NCBI GenBank assembly: GCA_009881125.1
Contig: WXFH01000019.1
Location: 1 to 64,000, forward strand
DNA: 64,000 bases
Direction: 5' to 3'
From: Acidaminobacter sp.
GTDB lineage: Bacteria; Bacillota_A; Clostridia; Peptostreptococcales; Acidaminobacteraceae
This document shows positions 56,848-64,000 of this stretch, piece by piece (the first letter of the stretch is position 1; each line of letters opens with the position of its first letter). The notes beneath the pieces are model-generated. The model saw only the letters and a program-made list of their open reading frames with translations, did no database searches and was not told where the DNA came from. The position numbers and the translations under genes are program-made.

Positions 56848-56930
56848 CTCTGGCACCAAATTCAAAACTGTCCGCGTCACCAGTTTCGTTTTTGTCCGCG
56901 TCACCAAGTTCAACTGAGTACCTAGTACAA
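56845..56930. repeat. GTGTCAG/CACC-family repeat
   Basis: GCTCTGGCACCAAATTC, then GTCCGCGTCACC twice, then CAACTGAGTACC; abuts the right end of the 165-bp element. Confidence 0.7.
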
Positions 56931-57086
56931 TTCTCAAACAATTTTGGGTTTGCGTGGTCCAATTTTGTGGTATAGATGACCTGTTAGAGCGTGCTTGAAA
57001 ATTTTCCGCCCACTCTAAAATTTCCCACCCACTCAAAAATTATCAATTCATACCGACCCACCCCAATCCAATACAGAGGTGATCTT

Positions 57087-57434
57087 ATGCCAATAGGCCA
57101 TATTCGCGATCTTGAAGGAAAACCCATCATCAACCCGGAAGTCAAAGGCGCCGTCATGAAGGTTCCGGTTTCCAAAGAAGAAGGCTGGACGGACCATGTC
57201 ATGCGTGTGTTTGAGATTGAAGGCCACGGCTACACGCCGCGCCACACCCATCCTTGGCCGCACATCAACTATGTGCTCGAGGGCTCCGGAACCCTGTTCC
57301 TCCACGACAAGGAAAATCCTATCGAGGCCGGCTCCTACGCCTATGTGCCGAGCGGTGAGCTCCACCAGTTCAAAAATCTGACGGACAAGCCGCTCAAGTT
57401 CATCTGTATTGTTCCAAATGAGGGCCACTACTAG
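57087..57434 (+). CDS. Small single-domain cupin
   Basis: A 115-residue beta-barrel protein. Cupin motif 1: HTHPWPHINYVLEGSG; motif 2: YAYVPSGELHQFKN; the histidines form a metal site. ATG 57087 is 5 bases after AGAGGTGA; the longer in-frame start lacks a ribosome site. Common in Clostridia, usually of unknown substrate. It is followed by a hairpin and the ppx gene. Confidence 0.82.
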   Translation: MPIGHIRDLEGKPIINPEVKGAVMKVPVSKEEGWTDHVMRVFEIEGHGYTPRHTHPWPHINYVLEGSGTLFLHDKENPIEAGSYAYVPSGELHQFKNLTDKPLKFICIVPNEGHY

Positions 57435-57486
57435 TACCTGCCAGACACTTAAGCGCCTGATGCAGCTATCCACATCATTTTATATA

Positions 57487-57522
57487 AAACCCTTCGAGCT
57501 CCTACCGGAGCGCGAAGGGTTT
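57487..57522 (+). terminator. Hairpin between cupin and ppx genes
   Basis: AAACCCTTCG pairs with CGAAGGGTTT, with an inner CTCC/GGAG stem. Only a short T run follows, so termination may be partial. Confidence 0.5.
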
Positions 57523-57545
57523 CTACCTATAAAGGGGGCACCGCC

Positions 57546-59060
57546 ATGGAACGGTATGGCATCATCGACCTCGGGTCCAACTCCGTGCGCATGAACATAG
57601 TCAACGTCTATAAGAACGGCTCCTACAGCCTGGTGGACCAGGCCAAGGTCATGGTCCGGCTCTCGGAGGGCTTAGCCGATGGCGGCACCCTCAAACCCGA
57701 GCCCATAACCAGAACCCTGAACGCCATCAAACTCTTCAACCAGCTCATCGAAGCCTATGGGGTCACCAAAGTCGTGGCGGTCGCCACTGCCGCGGTCCGG
57801 CAGGCCTCCAACGCTTCCGACTTCCTGGACGCAGCCCTACGCGAGCACCAAATGACTTTTGAGGTCATCAGCGGCCACGACGAGGCCTATTACGACTACC
57901 TGGGCGTCGTCAACACCATCGACCTCAGAGACTTCCTCATGATCGACACCGGCGGCGGCAGCACTGAGCTGGCCTGGGTTGTCAACCGGGAAATCAAGGA
58001 ATCCGTCTCTCTACCCTTCGGCAGCGTCATCTTAACAGAGCGCTACCTCAGCGACGCAAACCGCCTCAAAGGCCTGGAAAAAGCAGAAAAATTCATCCGC
58101 AAGGCCTACAAGGAAGTCCCGTGGCTGAAGGAAGCCAAAGGCCTGCCGGTCGTCGGTCTGGGCGGCTCCCTCCGCAGCGTGGCCAAAGTCCACCGGGGCA
58201 AGGACCCCCTCTCCACCGTCAGCCTGCACAATTACAGAATGCCCGGCAGCGACCTTGCGAACTTACTCGCAGACATTGTCAAAACCCCGCCGGACAAAGT
58301 CGCCGACCTGCCCGGCATAGGCAAGGACCGCTCGGATATCATCGCCGGCGGCGTCCTGCCCCTGAAAGTCCTCGCGAACGTTATGGCCCTGGAGCTGTTT
58401 GTCGTCAGCGGCAACGGCCTCCGGGAAGGCTTGTTTTTCAGCCGCTACTTCAAAGAAAAGAATATGCCGATGGTCGTGCCCTCCGTCCTGGATCACAGCC
58501 TCGAAAACGTCCGCAAGCGCTTCAATGTGGACAATCCCCACACGGCTCACGTGCGAAAACTGACCCTGCGCCTGTTCGACGCCCTGAGGCTTCTCGGGCC
58601 GTACAGCGATGATGAACGCAGGCTCCTGGACGCCGCCAGCCATCTCCATGACATTGGGATGCACATTGAGTATTACAATCACCATCGGCATGGGTTTTAT
58701 CTGGCTTTAAACGCAAGGCTTTGCGGCCTGACCAACGAGGAGATTGTCAAGGTCGCGTTTCTGGTAGGGCACCACCGGGAATCCAAGCTGAAGGAGGATC
58801 TGGACCGGTACCGGGGCGTTATGGGCAAAGAGACCATGGACCGCCTCAGACGGCTGGCTGTGCTGCTGCAGATCGCCGAGCGGATCGACCGGAGTGAGTC
58901 CCAGGTGGTGGATGACCTCGTGGTGACGCCCGGAAATGGCGAAGTGGTCATCCGGCTGGTGTCGGAGAAGGACACGGAACTCGAGTGCGTGGCGACCATG
59001 CGCATTGCGGAGGATTTTGAGAAGGCGTATGGCCTGAAGATGCGGGTGGTGCGGGAGTGA
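57546..59060 (+). CDS. Exopolyphosphatase / guanosine pentaphosphatase family protein
   Basis: A 504-residue Ppx/GppA-type enzyme of the actin-like ATPase superfamily that removes phosphate from polyphosphate or pppGpp. Motifs: GIIDLGSNSVRMNIV (phosphate 1), AVATAAVRQASN, and DTGGGSTELAWV (phosphate 2). A C-terminal HD-type region with ASHLHDIGMHIEYYNHHRHG follows from about residue 330. ATG 57546 follows AAAGGGGG. The precise substrate is not determined. GCCGATGG words at 57675, 58466 and 58682. Confidence 0.9.
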   Translation: MERYGIIDLGSNSVRMNIVNVYKNGSYSLVDQAKVMVRLSEGLADGGTLKPEPITRTLNAIKLFNQLIEAYGVTKVVAVATAAVRQASNASDFLDAALREHQMTFEVISGHDEAYYDYLGVVNTIDLRDFLMIDTGGGSTELAWVVNREIKESVSLPFGSVILTERYLSDANRLKGLEKAEKFIRKAYKEVPWLKEAKGLPVVGLGGSLRSVAKVHRGKDPLSTVSLHNYRMPGSDLANLLADIVKTPPDKVADLPGIGKDRSDIIAGGVLPLKVLANVMALELFVVSGNGLREGLFFSRYFKEKNMPMVVPSVLDHSLENVRKRFNVDNPHTAHVRKLTLRLFDALRLLGPYSDDERRLLDAASHLHDIGMHIEYYNHHRHGFYLALNARLCGLTNEEIVKVAFLVGHHRESKLKEDLDRYRGVMGKETMDRLRRLAVLLQIAERIDRSESQVVDDLVVTPGNGEVVIRLVSEKDTELECVATMRIAEDFEKAYGLKMRVVRE

Positions 59061-59085
59061 GTCTTTTAAAAAACACGCAAAAAAA

Positions 59086-59114
59086 CTGATGGTGTCCAAA
59101 TCTGACACCATCAG
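59086..59114 (-). terminator. Terminator of the PucR regulator gene
   Basis: CTGATGGTGTC pairs with GACACCATCAG (11 bp), loop CAAATCT; the minus-strand tail is TTTTTTTGCGTG. The arms carry the GGTGTC/GACACC word. Confidence 0.8.
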
Positions 59115-59131
59115 CATAAACTTTGAAATTC

Positions 59132-60751
59132 CTAAATCAATTTGAGCAGCAACTCCAGCCTGAGGCGAATGGAAGGGTCTTCGAGATCCACAGGCAGCAA
59201 GTCCTCGATTTCTTCCACGCGCTTTCTCACAGTATTGATGTGCAGGAACATTTTTTTGGCTGTGTTGCTGAAGTTCATGCGGCACTCCAGATAGGCTTTG
59301 AGGGTCTCGATCAGCTGGCCGGAGTCATCCTTGGCGCGCAGCTTGTTGAGGTCGCGCATCATGATCTCTATTTCATCCGCCTGCACGTCGATCCAAGCCA
59401 GAGCGCCCAGCTGTGAGTACCGGAAATACACGGTGTCAGGACTGATCAGCCTGCCCATATCCAGAGCCCTCAAACATCTACGGTAGTTTCTGTCCAGCTC
59501 GTGAATGATGCCCGGCAGATCCGAAACACCAAACTCGAACACGCCGCCTTCCATGTCAAGGACCAGGCGCTGGTTTAGCTTTTTGAGCTTGGCTTTCAAC
59601 TCATTCAAATAGCTGCCTTCTTCGAGGTGCTCGGTGTTTCCGAGGAGAAGGAGACAGTGATGGTCATCCAGCAGAGCGGTCCTGCATTCCGAGCTGCTGA
59701 AGATGCCGCGGATGGAACTGCGGATCAGCTCGCGGTTCTGATGCAGTGAAACCTCATTGTTGTTTTGTCTGATCACAACAGTGTAATAGGCGGCGTCCGG
59801 ATTGAGATTGAGTTCGGACGCATGGGAGCGGATTTCCTCAGGCCTTGACAAATTGCCTGAAACCAAGGCGTTGACAAAGCTTTCAAAGCCAATGTCGCCA
59901 ATGCTCTGAGTCACGAGAATCTGTTCGTAAAGCTCCTGGAGAAGGAGATAGCCGGTTCGGAGGGCAAATTGGTCAAAGTAATCTATGAGTCCTGTGGCTT
60001 CCAATACAACAAAATATGCCTTGATCTTGTTTTCTACCGTGATAGGCACCGTGATCCAGCTGTAAGGGTTTTCGTATCTTGGGTCGAAAATGCGGTATCT
60101 CGCCATTTTCAAATTGTCGCACAGGGTTTCCTTGCTGAAATCAAAGGAGGGATTCCAGAAGTCCTCCGGTTTCATATCCTGAGAGATCGCTTTAAAGCGG
60201 TCCGAGCTATAATAGGCTTTGTCGTTGACCAGATTGTAGATCATGGTAGGGAAATCCATTTCGATTTCCATAGCAGTCAAAATCCGTTTGATTTTTCTGA
60301 TGTGATAGGAAAGGTCGGAGAGGTTATTGAATTGAAGCTTTCCTATGTTGAACTGCTGTATATTTTTATTCATGACAATGACATTGAGCATATTCATGAT
60401 TTCCATCCAGGGAACACCCTTCGGGATGCTCAACAGCGGCACATCATAATCGTTGCAGGCTTTAATCAAGTCTGGGGGGAACTCGTCGAGATACCTGCCC
60501 AGCTTGATGCCAACGCAGGAAATTCTTTGGAAGGTGCCCGATTCAATGTGAGGGGGAAGCAAATCAGGCTGCTGTTTAAAGACGTAGCCTGATGAAATCA
60601 GGAATTCTCTGCCACGTGTAAAGGCAAATCCATCCGGTGCGTCTAGTACGGCAACACCTTGTATGTGTTTGTGGACACCTTTGTGACCTGCGACCACTGT
60701 AAATTGGCTGAAGAAATCTTTTTCCAGAATTTCAGCGACAGAAACGCCCAT
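59132..60751 (-). CDS. PucR-family transcriptional regulator
   Basis: A 539-residue regulator. N-terminal PucR sensor domain (about 1-125, MGVSVAEILEKDFFSQFTVVAGHKGV...), a central GAF- or CdaR-like region and a C-terminal helix-turn-helix (LIETLKAYLECRMNFSNTAKKMFLHINTVRKRVEEIE, about 480-535). ATG 60751 follows AGGGAAGGTG. Divergent from the transporter/amidohydrolase operon, which it most likely controls in response to the imported compound. Family members sense purine or amino acid metabolites. Confidence 0.9.
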   Translation of the reverse strand: MGVSVAEILEKDFFSQFTVVAGHKGVHKHIQGVAVLDAPDGFAFTRGREFLISSGYVFKQQPDLLPPHIESGTFQRISCVGIKLGRYLDEFPPDLIKACNDYDVPLLSIPKGVPWMEIMNMLNVIVMNKNIQQFNIGKLQFNNLSDLSYHIRKIKRILTAMEIEMDFPTMIYNLVNDKAYYSSDRFKAISQDMKPEDFWNPSFDFSKETLCDNLKMARYRIFDPRYENPYSWITVPITVENKIKAYFVVLEATGLIDYFDQFALRTGYLLLQELYEQILVTQSIGDIGFESFVNALVSGNLSRPEEIRSHASELNLNPDAAYYTVVIRQNNNEVSLHQNRELIRSSIRGIFSSSECRTALLDDHHCLLLLGNTEHLEEGSYLNELKAKLKKLNQRLVLDMEGGVFEFGVSDLPGIIHELDRNYRRCLRALDMGRLISPDTVYFRYSQLGALAWIDVQADEIEIMMRDLNKLRAKDDSGQLIETLKAYLECRMNFSNTAKKMFLHINTVRKRVEEIEDLLPVDLEDPSIRLRLELLLKLI

Positions 60752-60804
60752 GAATTCACCTTCCCTATAACAATCATATGCAAAAATATTGAAAATCTAA
60801 GTTC

Positions 60805-60833
60805 ATTATAGCGTTTTCTGATGTGGCTTACAA
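60805..60833 (-). promoter_or_regulatory. Promoter of the PucR gene
   Basis: On the minus strand TTGTAA and TATAAT separated by 17 bases, 54 bases before the start codon. Confidence 0.7.
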
Positions 60834-61072
60834 ATTGAATTCATAATAATTGTAGTATGATTGGGTAGAATTGGGCGATTTTAGGAGCAATTTAATCATT
60901 TTTGTGAAAATATTTTCTTTAGAAGGACTACTTTCACGAAATAATGTTTTTGTTTCACATTTCGTTTTCAAATCTAAATCTCTTTGCGATGTAAAAGAGG
61001 TTACAAAATGATAACTTAATATTCAGAAATTATAAATTATTTATCGGGAGGTTTGAACACGAACTATTTGAA
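60834..61072. other. Divergent control region of the permease/amidohydrolase operon
   Basis: AT-rich, about 240 bp. Contains two TTTCAC words (60942 and 60966 regions) and likely holds the operon promoter and PucR sites, but none could be pinned down. Confidence 0.35.
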
Positions 61073-61165
61073 ATGGACAGCAACCTGCTGATGTGGATTG
61101 CCACATGGAAGGCTGTCCCCCTCGTACTCGTCCAGGAACTCATCTTCGCGAAAAAATCTTATTAA
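61073..61165 (+). CDS. Possible 30-residue leader ORF or small membrane peptide
   Basis: ATG 61073 opens 30 codons (MDSNLLMWIATWKAVPLVLV...FAKKSY) ending 13 bases before the permease start. The middle is hydrophobic and the end basic. GGGAGG lies 22 bases ahead, which is too far, so translation is doubtful. Confidence 0.25.
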   Translation: MDSNLLMWIATWKAVPLVLVQELIFAKKSY

Positions 61166-61178
61166 ATGGAGGTTAATT

Positions 61179-61901
61179 ATGAAAGAAACATTGGTAATTG
61201 CAAATAACCCAATAATGTGGATTTTGGCTCTGATTATTATTGCGAACGTTGTTGTTCAATGCTTTATTTTCTATCGACTGGCAAACAAGCACGTGAAGGA
61301 AACGTCCATTATAAGTTCAAAACAAGTCAAGGAAGCTTTTAAAATTGGTTTCATAGGAACTATTGGTCCGGCTTTCGCGGTCTTTGCAGTAGCGGTGGCT
61401 CTGATTGCGCAAATTGGCGGCCCTCTTACTTTAGCCAGGGTTGGTATTATAGGATCTGCTGCTTTTGAAATGATTGCAGCTGGAATTGGCAGTGGCGGTA
61501 CTGCAGGAACACCGGATTTTGCGCCTAAAATGCTCTCTGCAGCAGCTTGGGTTATGACGTTAGGCGGCGCAGGATGGTTAATTGTTGTATTCTTTGCGAC
61601 TAAACATATCGATAAGCTCCAAGTAACGGTCAAAAAAGCTAATCCACTCACAATTGCTTACATGTCTCTCTTTGCACCTTTTGTCATATTCTTCTCCCTG
61701 GCTTATAAAGAAGTCATCAATAAAGGTCTTTTGGCGAAAACATTCACTATTGCGCCTTTAGCAGCGTTGATTGCTGGTGCCTTATCCGTTGTTATTGTCA
61801 ATAAAATTGTCTCAAAAGACAGTTCTAAAAAATGGCTTAAAGATTGGGCAATGGGCTTCGCGGTTGTTGCAGCTATGGTCGTAGGCACCATCTTAAGATA
61901 A
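61179..61901 (+). CDS. DUF5058-family membrane protein
   Basis: A 240-residue integral membrane protein of the DUF5058 family with six to seven hydrophobic segments (about 13-35, 48-70, 75-105, 120-145, 160-185, 190-210, 215-238) and SGGTAGTPDFAPKMLSAAAW. ATG 61179 is preceded by TGGAGG; the longer frame begins without one. Acts with the next permease and the M20 enzyme, so it is probably one half of a transporter for the amidohydrolase substrate. Confidence 0.82.
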   Translation: MKETLVIANNPIMWILALIIIANVVVQCFIFYRLANKHVKETSIISSKQVKEAFKIGFIGTIGPAFAVFAVAVALIAQIGGPLTLARVGIIGSAAFEMIAAGIGSGGTAGTPDFAPKMLSAAAWVMTLGGAGWLIVVFFATKHIDKLQVTVKKANPLTIAYMSLFAPFVIFFSLAYKEVINKGLLAKTFTIAPLAALIAGALSVVIVNKIVSKDSSKKWLKDWAMGFAVVAAMVVGTILR

Positions 61902-61914
61902 GGGGGCAAATAAT

Positions 61915-62637
61915 ATGACAAATAATAATCAAAATCCAAAGCAATTTCATAAAGACGTTCACTTTTGGGGTCAGCTTACCATTGCAGTCGCATTCCTTTG
62001 CACCCTGTCGATTCCGCTCTATCTGACCTTTGTACTGGGCTATCGTCCAAACTCCGCGGATATCGTCAGCGGCATGATCTCCATAGCGGGCTTTGTTGGA
62101 ATCGTCTGGTTTGTTGAACCTATTTCCTACTTCCCAACCTTAGGTCCGGCTGGAACCTATATGTCATTCCTTTCAGGCAACATTGGCAACATGCGACTTC
62201 CCGTAATTGTTGGTACTCAGGAGGCGCTTGGACTTGCCCCTGGATCAGAAGAAGCAGAAGTTGCCGGTATATTTGCCCTCATTTCATCCACGTTCACTAA
62301 TTTAGCTGTTTTGGCAGTGGTTCTTGTAGCTGGCCAGGTTCTTATCAATGTCCTACCTCCAGCAATTGTGGCTTCATTTAACTTTGCTTTGCCTGGCATA
62401 TTGGGTGCAATGCTCGTTATGATGGGTTCTAAGGTAAAAGTGCCAAACTTGGTCGCATTAGTTGCCATTGGAACTGCGGCCATGGTGACCGTACGCTTTT
62501 TGCCAAAATTCTTGCCTGCTAATATCGCAACACCAATATCCCTTGCGGATACAGGCCTTATTGCAGTATTTGGTATTCTTTACTCCGTCTTGATGGCAAA
62601 GAAAGATCATGCAAAACAAACTGCTTCACAAACATAA
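61915..62637 (+). CDS. Second membrane protein of the DUF5058 operon
   Basis: A 240-residue protein with about six hydrophobic segments (about 22-47, 52-75, 118-140, 145-165, 170-195, 210-230), starting at ATG 61915 with AGGGGGC 8 bases before. Homologues are often listed without function; its conserved placement beside DUF5058 suggests a two-subunit permease. It begins 13 bases after the preceding stop. Substrate unknown, perhaps an acylated amino acid or dipeptide. Confidence 0.75.
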   Translation: MTNNNQNPKQFHKDVHFWGQLTIAVAFLCTLSIPLYLTFVLGYRPNSADIVSGMISIAGFVGIVWFVEPISYFPTLGPAGTYMSFLSGNIGNMRLPVIVGTQEALGLAPGSEEAEVAGIFALISSTFTNLAVLAVVLVAGQVLINVLPPAIVASFNFALPGILGAMLVMMGSKVKVPNLVALVAIGTAAMVTVRFLPKFLPANIATPISLADTGLIAVFGILYSVLMAKKDHAKQTASQT

Positions 62638-62722
62638 ACTATTTATTGTATAGAACCTGTAAGTTTAAACCGCTGGACGACAGTCAATTTGGTTTAATTA
62701 AAAAGAACAATGACGTAAAAGC

Positions 62723-62752
62723 GCCGCGGGCTTCAGCAATGAAGCCTGCGGC
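62723..62752 (+). other. GC-rich hairpin before the M20 gene
   Basis: GCCGCGGGCTTCA pairs with TGAAGCCTGCGGC (one G-U), loop GCAA. No T tail; probably an mRNA processing or stability element, or a weak attenuator. Confidence 0.55.
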
Positions 62753-62774
62753 CTTCATCTGAAGGAGGATCAAG

Positions 62775-63941
62775 ATGTCAGACATGTTAAAGAAAGCACA
62801 GGAAATCGAATCTTATGTCATTGATATGCGCCGTTACTTCCACGAAAATCCAGAGCTCAGCTGCCAGGAATTCAAGACACAGGAAAAGATCATGGAAGAA
62901 CTGGATGCTTTGGGCATCCCTTATGAAAAAGCAGGAAGCACGTCTTTGATCGCAAAAATCAATGCAGGAAAAGGCAGCAAAACAGTCGCGCTGCGTGCGG
63001 ACACAGACGCACTTCCGGTTATTGAACAATCCGGAGTACCTTTTACATCGAAAAATCCAGGCGTCATGCATGCCTGCGGCCATGATGCCCATACAGCTAT
63101 GCTGCTCGGCGCAGCGAAAATTCTCTCTGAAATGAAAGAAGAACTGCCGGGTGAAGTCAGACTCTTTTTCCAGGAAGGCGAGGAAATGTTCGCTGGCGCA
63201 AATAAGATCATTGCTGCAGGTGGCATGGAAGGCGTAGACGCAGTTTTCGGCATGCACGGCATGCCTGGCATGAAAACAGGTTACTATGATCTGACGCCAG
63301 GCTACAGAATGGCGGGCTGCGACACCATATACATCAAGTTTGAAGGGATATCCGGCCATGGCTCAGCACCGCATAAAGCGAAGGATACCATTCATCCTGC
63401 GTGTATGTTCGTCAATGACATTCAAGGTATTGTCACAAAAAATGTGGATCCGTTAGAGTCCGTTGTCCTTTCTGTCGGCAAGTTCGTCGGTGGCACCAAG
63501 GCGAATATCGTCGCAAAATACACTGAGCTGGACATTTCCATGCGTTACTTTGATCCAAAGGTCAGAGAAATTGTCCACGCGGGCATTCAACGACACGCGA
63601 AAGCGATTGCCGACATGTATGAGCTTCAAGTCGAGGTCAATATTGAGCCGAGCGCGGTTGCGCTGCGTAATGATGAAGTTGTGACCCAAATCGCAAGTGA
63701 AGCAGCTGAGAAAGTGTTCGGTTCGCAGCGTAATATCGAGACCAGGAAATTAATGGGCTCAGAGGACATGCCGTTTTACTTCCAGCACGCGCCAGGCGCC
63801 TTTGCATTGCTGGGCTACGAAAACGAAGCCAAAGACAGCATTTACTATCCTCATCATGAAAAATTCAAATTGGATGAAGACTATTTCAAATTTGGAACCG
63901 CCCTTCACGTCCAATTTGCAGTGGACTTCCTAAATAAATAA
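62775..63941 (+). CDS. M20-family metallo-amidohydrolase
   Basis: A 388-residue zinc-dependent enzyme that probably hydrolyses N-acyl amino acids or dipeptides. Metal and catalytic motifs: ADTDALPV, MHACGHDAHTAML, FQEGEEMFAG (Glu-Glu), and GMHGMPGM; the lid-domain stretch SGHGSAPHKAKDTIHPA follows. ATG 62775 is preceded by GAAGGAGGA. Cytoplasmic. Probably cleaves the compound imported by the preceding permease pair, giving an amino acid for fermentation. Confidence 0.93.
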   Translation: MSDMLKKAQEIESYVIDMRRYFHENPELSCQEFKTQEKIMEELDALGIPYEKAGSTSLIAKINAGKGSKTVALRADTDALPVIEQSGVPFTSKNPGVMHACGHDAHTAMLLGAAKILSEMKEELPGEVRLFFQEGEEMFAGANKIIAAGGMEGVDAVFGMHGMPGMKTGYYDLTPGYRMAGCDTIYIKFEGISGHGSAPHKAKDTIHPACMFVNDIQGIVTKNVDPLESVVLSVGKFVGGTKANIVAKYTELDISMRYFDPKVREIVHAGIQRHAKAIADMYELQVEVNIEPSAVALRNDEVVTQIASEAAEKVFGSQRNIETRKLMGSEDMPFYFQHAPGAFALLGYENEAKDSIYYPHHEKFKLDEDYFKFGTALHVQFAVDFLNK

Positions 63942-64000
63942 GATCGCGGACGCAGTGCCTTGATCTCTTGTACCACAAATAATAATTTCAGCAGCCTGCA

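Overview
The window is a 64 kb chromosomal stretch from what looks like a strictly anaerobic, moderately GC-rich Firmicute of class Clostridia. The evidence is AAGGAGG-type ribosome sites, a class I hybrid cluster protein, an accB-C-D-A cluster, single-chain PurL, a class 3 fructose-bisphosphatase, a DUF5058/M20 operon and a UGA-encoded selenoprotein. I assign no genus. No rRNA, tRNA, CRISPR array, phage or intact insertion sequence was seen.

Layout. 0-2.4 kb: katG. 2.9-7.8 kb: an unrecognised four-gene envelope cluster (two multi-pass membrane proteins, a 963-residue exported protein, a soluble protein). 8-9.5 kb: brnQ. 9.7-11.3 kb: a YtcJ-like amidohydrolase. 11.9-14.2 kb: an ABC-2 type exporter pair. 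14.4-17.1 kb: a GGDEF-hemerythrin protein, an EamA permease and YjbQ. 17.3-21.3 kb: a heterodimeric ABC exporter. 21.6-22.3 kb: a HesB-like selenoprotein followed by its cysteine paralogue. 22.6-24.5 kb: fbp. 24.9-28.8 kb: acetyl-CoA carboxylase accB-C-D-A. 29-33.3 kb: small secreted and membrane proteins, including a 31-residue miniprotein and a frameshifted gene. 33.6-35.3 kb: hcp. 35.6-38.7 kb: GerMN lipoprotein, cupin, SGNH hydrolase. 39.2-41.7 kb: a sulfur-transfer/Fe-S cluster (TusA, DsrE-like, NifS, NifU-DUF59). 42.7-43.6 kb: a LysR regulator. 43.9-55.7 kb: the purine pathway purL-E-C-F-M-N-H-D. 56-56.6 kb: a toxin-antitoxin pair. 57-59 kb: cupin and Ppx/GppA. 59.1-63.9 kb: a PucR regulator divergent from a two-permease plus M20 amidohydrolase operon.

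The most unusual signal is not a gene. A 10-base word, GCCGATGGTC, with an exact octamer core GCCGATGG, recurs across the window on both strands, in genes and between them. By eye I count about 43 octamers and 24 full decamers, where about 0.12 decamers would be expected by chance. It often occurs as inverted pairs forming hairpins or terminators, in the style of the uptake signal sequences of Neisseria and Haemophilus, which to my knowledge have not been described in Firmicutes. It is accompanied by other repeats: a GTGTCAGTCACC-type family in about 14 gaps, two 166-bp direct repeats bracketing the sulfur cluster, and a 165-bp element with terminal inverted repeats. Some repeat copies lie inside genes: PurN carries an N-terminal extension and an internal insertion built partly from repeat sequence, and an ABC exporter subunit carries an in-frame insertion with an inverted pair of the decamer.

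How the genes work together. The purine genes supply nearly the whole route from PRPP to IMP (purB and a PurS/PurQ-type pair are absent; PurL is the single-chain form). The acc genes make malonyl-CoA for fatty acid synthesis. The sulfur cluster and the two HesB-like proteins suggest Fe-S or selenium-linked redox chemistry. KatG, Hcp and the hemerythrin cyclase suggest responses to oxygen, peroxide and nitrogen oxides in an anaerobe.
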